Assembly (NCBI GenBank): GCA_016715065.1
Contig: JADKBN010000027.1
Location: 1-20,003 of the forward strand
Source: Fibrobacterota bacterium
GTDB taxonomy: Bacteria > Fibrobacterota > Fibrobacteria > UBA5070
Length of the DNA: 20,003 nucleotides
Reading direction: 5' to 3'
Shown: positions 15,578-20,003 of the stretch, in pieces
Layout of the letters: each line of letters opens with the position of its first letter
Position numbering within the stretch: the stretch's first letter is position 1
Notes under the pieces: model-generated
What the model was told of the DNA's origin: nothing
Databases searched by the model: none
What the model saw: the letters and a program-made list of their open reading frames with translations, nothing else
Translations under genes and position numbers: made by a program

Positions 15578-17799
15578 ATGATCTCCTCGATCTTCCTCTC
15601 GATGTTTTCCCTCTTCGTGTCGGCTCCGTCCTCCATTTATGGCGAGGAACCGACCTATCAGGTGGTGTTGCCCGAACAGGATCTCACCGGGTTTGTCAGG
15701 CCCTTCGATTCGATCACACTCACCTTCCTGCGGAATGAGGAAAACACTCCTCTCCAGGAGCAAGCCTACGGCAACGGGGAAGTCTTGGACGATGTACTGG
15801 CGTTGGACGGAAAGGTGGCTAGGCGAGAATTGTCCTGGGTTCGGCATTCGCGCGATTCCATGGAGATTTTGCGCGAATCCTTGGAAAGGCAGATCCAAGG
15901 AGAGTTGGGTATCCAGGGTGGTTTGGAGGAGGATACTCTTTGGGACCCCGTCCACGTGGAGTGGAAGTGTCGGCGACGATGGACCTGGCAAAGCGATCGC
16001 GGAACCATGGTGCTGGAAACCGGCTGGTGGTGGCGGGATACGACAGGAAATGGCAGACTATTCGCGAGGATGGACTCATTGGCGCGGACGGATCTTCAGG
16101 ACACATTGCTCGCGAGGGTGTCCGAACGCATTGTCTCTGCCTTGGGGAGCCCGACAACCTCCATTCCGGGTTTCCATTTGGAATCGACTACCCTCAATGC
16201 GTTCGGCGATGCCTTTCCAGGTGCCCTTCAAACCCGGAAATGCAGAGGTCCTTTCGGCATACAGGACAGCGTGGGCTTCGATTTCCTGCGGATCCGCCTG
16301 GATGGCTTTCCCGGGCATTGGTTGCCGAGGATTTCGGACACAGCCTCCCGCAGGATCGTCGTCGATGAAGATTTCCCAGACATGAAGGCGCAGGGGAAAA
16401 TCGAAGCCGGGATTCTGGACAGTGTCGCGGAATTCGAAATCATTCATCCAAGCCAGATGGACTGTTTGAATTTGTGGCGACAGGAGCAGGAGCTCCTGTC
16501 GGGGTTGATGAAGGAAGAGCGACATAGGGCGTGGTTGTTCGAGGAGTATTTGGCAGGCCTGGATTCCAGCCGTTCGCCGGAGACGGAAGCAAAACTAGCC
16601 CAGCTTGAAGCCATGAGTAGACAGCGGAGGATCGAGCGTAAGCTGCACAGAATGCAAGGGCGTTTCTTTGAGAGAGTTCTTTTCTCCTCGATATCGGTCC
16701 GCAGGCGTCCCATTGCTGTTCCTTGGCCGCTGGAAGACCGCGATGTGACCCAGCGGTTCCGTCCCAGACTCCGGATGCGCCCGCCAATCCCCGTCTTTTC
16801 GAACGGGGAGGAGATCTCCTCGTTGATGGAGCGCTTCGGTCCCTACCAGGAAGTCGTGTTGCTCGTGGATGGAAGGTGCAGCAACGAAAGTTGTCCTTGG
16901 TTGACACCTCGTTCTACGGCTGGAAATCTCACGATCGGGTCGATTCGGCCTTCCGGTACGATCTCGAGGAGTTGCGCTCCGTGTTCGGGCCGGAGCTGGA
17001 AATCCAGAGGGACACCGTAGCAACACCCTCGCTGGGTGACAAACCGATGGTCATCGAAACACGGATCTGGCGACCAGATGGTGGGATCGTCAAGATCCGT
17101 CGAATGGAAGAGCTCAACGATACCATCGAGGAATTGGCGATGTTGGACCGAGCGGTGTTGAAAATGTTCCAGGCGGAACCCGGCCTCGATTCGTCCCGGC
17201 TGTTGGAACAGGCCGCCAAATCGAAGGAGCGCATCTTGGAGGGAGGGAAGTCTTCCGCCTCGTATCAGATCTTTCTGTCCAATCCGCTGGAGCCCGACCG
17301 GTTTCTCCAGGCGATGGCGCACTGTGTGGCGGACTCCTCTTGCGATCCCGGGGGGCATTCTGGTGTGGAGAGGGTCGACGAAGGCGAGATGGTGGCCAAT
17401 TCCGACCTGGTTCCCCTGGCTTGGTTCCCCGAGCGAGGGCAATGGGTGCGTTCGATCGGTCCAATACCATACTTCTTCCTTCCTCTGCGATATCGATCGG
17501 ATACCCTGCGAAGTCAGTTGAAGAATGGAATGGAATTCGAGCGCACCTCGCGGAGCATGGTGATGCCCGATTTCCGATTGTTTGCCGCACAGATGGCGGA
17601 CTCCCTCAGATCTCCACGATGGAAGCGCCAAGTGAAAAGAGATGAGGAACTCTCGCCTCTGGAGCGGTTCATGTTTGAAGAGGCCGAGGAAAACATCGGA
17701 CGTAGGGCCCTGGCGATTGGGCGTGGGCTAACGCTTTCGCAGGAACTTGTGGTGAGACGTAGCCCGGATCATTCGGTGGCGAAACCCCGCGATCCTTGA
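15578..17799 (+). pseudogene. Large secreted protein of unknown family, tandem copy 1, with one frameshift
   Basis: About 740 residues if the frame is repaired. ATG 15578 is chosen because a signal peptide follows at once (MISSIFLSMFSLFVSAPSS) and then the mature start TYQVVLPEQDLTG aligns with TYQAVVPEGNLTA of the downstream copy. The upstream part reads in one frame to VVLLVDG (ending about 16872); the rest (KVQQRKLSLVDTSF to the stop at 17799) reads one frame back. The paralogue has GATGGGAAGGTGCA where this copy has GATGGAAGGTGCA, so one G is missing at 16871-16872. Shared landmarks with the next gene are DTTGNGRLFARMDSL, WLPRISDT, RRRPIAVPWPLEDRDVTQRF (about 16699-16758), ETRIWRPDGG, NPLEPDRFL and CVADSSC (17323-17343). 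A charged helical segment (about 16480-16660) may form a coiled coil. No known domain recognised; secretion is the only functional statement I support. Either a recent loss-of-function allele or a sequencing error. Confidence 0.8.
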
Positions 17800-17819
17800 A
17801 AGGACCTCCACTCCGCGGG

Positions 17820-17866
17820 GGATCGACCCACTGCCAATCCGGGGAAAGACCTAAGTTTCGGAAAGA
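17820..17866 (+). repeat. Leader block shared with the first tandem copy (second occurrence)
   Basis: GGATCGACCCACT (17820-17832), CCGGGG (17839-17844) and a CTAAGTTTCGGAAAGAG segment (17851-17867) match the order of blocks before the first tandem gene at 15498-15542. It begins about 20 bases after the stop of copy 1, so each copy may carry its own promoter. Confidence 0.5.
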
Positions 17867-17880
17867 GATCGTTTCCCGAA
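17857..17880 (+). promoter_or_regulatory. Leader hairpin before tandem copy 2
   Basis: TTCGGAAA (17857-17864) pairs with TTTCC-C-GAA (17872-17880) around the loop GAGATCG, an 8-bp stem with a single bulged C. It ends 23 bases before the ATG at 17904. It may be a transcript leader structure or a terminator for copy 1. No T-run follows. Confidence 0.35.
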
Positions 17881-17903
17881 TTCCTTTCGCTCGGACCTAC
17901 TCC

Positions 17904-20003
17904 ATGACACTTGCGGTTTTGCTGGCTGTGTGCGCCTCGATCGTTTCTTCAGCGCCTACTTCGAAGACCAAAGCCGCGACCTATCAGGCGGTGGTCCCCG
18001 AAGGGAACCTGACCGCGATCACGGTGCCTCTAGATTCGGAATTGCTGGCCTTTCCGGATGCCGGGGATGTCCGTCCCATCCAGTTTCATGTGCTCAATTA
18101 CGCCAATGGCAGCGACGACCTGCTCGTGATCCGTGGCAAGGTCGTTTCGCGCAGGATACGCATGGAAGGATTTTCGCGGGACTCACTGGATGCCGTGGAG
18201 CGTTCCTGGCAAGATCTGATTCAACGCGAAATGGACGTGCGAGCCATTTCAAGCCTGGATACCCTCTACGATCCGGAGCTGGTTCGGTGGACGCGACACG
18301 AATCGTGGCGCTGGACCGATCGCCGCGGGACCGTCGAGCTGGAAACCTTCCTGCCGATCCAGGATACGACAGGAAATGGCAGGTTCTTCTTGAGGATGGA
18401 CTCGCTGGTCCGTACCGTGCCGTCGGACACTCTGATTGCCCGGATCGCCAAGGCGACGGAGGAGACCTACCAGGATACCTCCGGCCCCTCCGCTGCCATC
18501 CGGGTATCCAGTTGGAATCGTTTGGCCAACCATGCGTTCGGCGATGCCTTGTCTGCATGCATCCAGACGCACCGGTGCGATCGATTCCCCGGCCTTCAAC
18601 GGGATTCGGTGGGATCCGATTCCCTGCGAGTGCTGCTGGATTCCGTCCCGGACCATTGGCTGCCCAGGGCTGTGGACACGAGTTCCCGTGAGAGCGACTA
18701 CGGCGACGAGTCCATCCAGCTGTGGACAGTGGATCGGTTTGGAACTGGAGTCTTGGACAGTGTCTCGGAATTCGAGACCGGTTGGCGCGGACTGGCAGAG
18801 CGGGAATGGCCTCGGTTGCAGGATTCCATCCGAAAATGGGAAGTCGAAAAGCGGGAGGAATTCTTTCAGAGGTTGCAAGGCGACTTGGATTCGAACGTGT
18901 CGCCCGCCACTCGGGAAAGGGTGCAGGACCTAGTGGCCATTTCTTGGGATCGGAACCTTCCGACATTCCGTCGCAGCGTTCTGGCAAGCCTGTTGGCGCG
19001 AATCCCTTCCAATTCCATCCTGGTCCGCAGGCGGCCCATCGTCGTTCCTTGGCCACTGGAAGATCGTGATGTGACCCAACGGTTCCGTCCCAGGCCTGCG
19101 CTTCGCATCAGGAATCGAGTGCTTCCGTGGCACAAACCGATCGAATCGGTAAAATTCGGAAGGCCCCCTTACAAGGAAGTGGTGCATTTCGTCGATGGGA
19201 AGGTGCAACAACGCTGGATGATCCTGGAGGTCAGCGCGATTCCGGGAATGGATTCACGCCGGGCAGTCGATTCTGCGTACCAGTACGACCTGCAGGATCT
19301 GCGATCGATTTTTGGACAGGAGCACGAAATCAAGCGAGACACCCTCGAGATCACCAATCTCCAAGGAGGACCAAGGGTCGTAGAAACCCGGATCTGGAGG
19401 CCGGAGGGAGGGGAGGTCAAGATCCGGAGAACGGAACCGTTCAAGGACAGCGTCGCGGAATTGGAAATACTGGAGCGCGCGGTTCAAAAATTGTCTCAAT
19501 CGGATCCTGGTTTGGATTCCAGTCGCCTCCGGGAAATCTCCGAGGTCTTCCGGGAAAACATCCTTTCCGCGCCAAAAGTGCCCGTGTTTCACGAGATCTT
19601 CCTGTCCAATGCGCTGGAACCGGATCGCTTTCTGAAGGCTCTGACGAGGTGCGTGGAGGATTCCTCCTGCGAGCCGTTTTTCGGGCACGGGGTGGGGAAG
19701 GATTCCGAGGATCGCATGTTGGCCGATTCCTACAAGGTTCCCCTGGCCTGGTTTCCGGATCATGGTCACCGGGTGCGTTCGGTCGGTCCACACCCGGACA
19801 CCGCCCTTCCTTTGCAAGTCCGATCGGATACCCTGCGCGGACGGTTGGAGGACGGAATGGAGTTCGAGCGCACTTCGCGGACCTTGGTCGTTCCCGATTT
19901 CCAGATGTTTGCCGCACGGGTGGTGGAACGGGTGAAACCGATGTTGGCAAGTCCGGAAGGCAACGGTGAGGCCCCATCGCCGCTGGTTCCGTTTCTGCTG
20001 GAG
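17904..20003 (+). CDS. Large secreted protein of unknown family, tandem copy 2 (3' end beyond the window)
   Basis: Open without a stop from ATG 17904 to the last base, 700 residues so far. A signal peptide (MTLAVLLAVCASIVSSAPTS) precedes the mature start at about residue 25-30. It aligns with the preceding gene along its whole length: TYQAVVPEGNLTA, DTTGNGRFFLRMDSL, HAFGDAL, HWLPRAVDTSS, RRRPIVVPWPLEDRDVTQRF (about 19030-19089), KEVVHFVDGKVQQRW, VDSAYQYDLQDLRSIFG, ETRIWRPEGGEVKIRR, NALEPDRFL, CVEDSSC (19650-19670) and RSDTLRGRLEDGMEFERTSR. The frame is intact through the site where copy 1 is shifted. Composition is rich in Asp, Arg and Trp, with a long charged helix-prone stretch (about 18780-18950). 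No recognised domain. Copy 1 suggests that only about 40 residues remain beyond the window. A ribosome site is weak (CGGA at 17892-17895). Confidence 0.85.
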   Translation, partial: MTLAVLLAVCASIVSSAPTSKTKAATYQAVVPEGNLTAITVPLDSELLAFPDAGDVRPIQFHVLNYANGSDDLLVIRGKVVSRRIRMEGFSRDSLDAVERSWQDLIQREMDVRAISSLDTLYDPELVRWTRHESWRWTDRRGTVELETFLPIQDTTGNGRFFLRMDSLVRTVPSDTLIARIAKATEETYQDTSGPSAAIRVSSWNRLANHAFGDALSACIQTHRCDRFPGLQRDSVGSDSLRVLLDSVPDHWLPRAVDTSSRESDYGDESIQLWTVDRFGTGVLDSVSEFETGWRGLAEREWPRLQDSIRKWEVEKREEFFQRLQGDLDSNVSPATRERVQDLVAISWDRNLPTFRRSVLASLLARIPSNSILVRRRPIVVPWPLEDRDVTQRFRPRPALRIRNRVLPWHKPIESVKFGRPPYKEVVHFVDGKVQQRWMILEVSAIPGMDSRRAVDSAYQYDLQDLRSIFGQEHEIKRDTLEITNLQGGPRVVETRIWRPEGGEVKIRRTEPFKDSVAELEILERAVQKLSQSDPGLDSSRLREISEVFRENILSAPKVPVFHEIFLSNALEPDRFLKALTRCVEDSSCEPFFGHGVGKDSEDRMLADSYKVPLAWFPDHGHRVRSVGPHPDTALPLQVRSDTLRGRLEDGMEFERTSRTLVVPDFQMFAARVVERVKPMLASPEGNGEAPSPLVPFLLE

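Noticed and set aside
16865..16880. Programmed ribosomal frameshift in tandem copy 1
   Set aside because: The site has no slippery heptamer, and copy 2 encodes the same region in one frame with one additional G, so a deletion explains it more simply.
1..20003. CRISPR arrays, tRNA or rRNA genes, insertion sequences
   Set aside because: No regularly spaced direct repeats, cloverleaf-like segments, rRNA-like blocks, transposase motifs or terminal inverted repeats were seen by eye.

Overview
The window looks like a chromosomal piece of a GC-rich, Gram-negative (diderm) bacterium. It is dominated by large secreted or lipid-anchored envelope proteins of poorly known families. The style of these proteins (lipoproteins with a TGNA-type start to the mature part, Asp-box propellers, multi-copy species-specific secreted proteins) reminds me of Fibrobacterota. 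That is an inference from sequence style, not a demonstrated placement.

Region 1 (about 1-5766, + strand) is frameshift-ridden. Three products can be read only by hopping between frames: a lipoprotein with a carboxypeptidase-regulatory-like domain (about 71-700), an Asp-box (BNR) beta-propeller protein (about 1060-1960), and a SNF2/HepA-family ATPase (about 2400-5766). The helicase motifs are all present in the correct order and are essentially unmutated. Reading frame changes at least 13 times between 3481 and 5766. This pattern (many indels, preserved residues) fits uncorrected sequence errors better than old pseudogene decay, and it stops abruptly near 5.77 kb.

Region 2 (5890-14564, + strand) is clean and holds the most interesting content. 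Three divergent paralogues of about 820-830 residues lie at 5890-8349, 8362-10860 and 12087-14564. I read them as miniature alpha-2-macroglobulin-like envelope proteins. Each has a membrane anchor, an MG2-like strand (W-T-D/E-x5-G-D/E-x-V/I at about residue 305-320), further MG-like repeats, and a C-terminal segment resembling the start of the A2M domain. They lack the thioester (CxEQ) domain and the rest of a normal bacterial A2M. A tautomerase-superfamily enzyme (10877-11263) and a 205-residue protein with a possible degenerate PD-(D/E)xK-like core (11340-11957) sit between the second and third copies.

Region 3 (14573-15455, - strand) is a two-gene unit: a small helix-turn-helix-like protein followed by an NAD(P)-binding SDR-type protein.

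Region 4 (15578-20003, + strand) is a tandem pair of large secreted proteins of unknown family. The first copy has a single-base deletion at about 16871 that can be located exactly by comparison with the second copy. The second copy is open to the end of the window. Part of the leader upstream of each copy is also shared, so the duplication included upstream sequence.

No tRNA, rRNA, CRISPR array, transposase or integrase was found.
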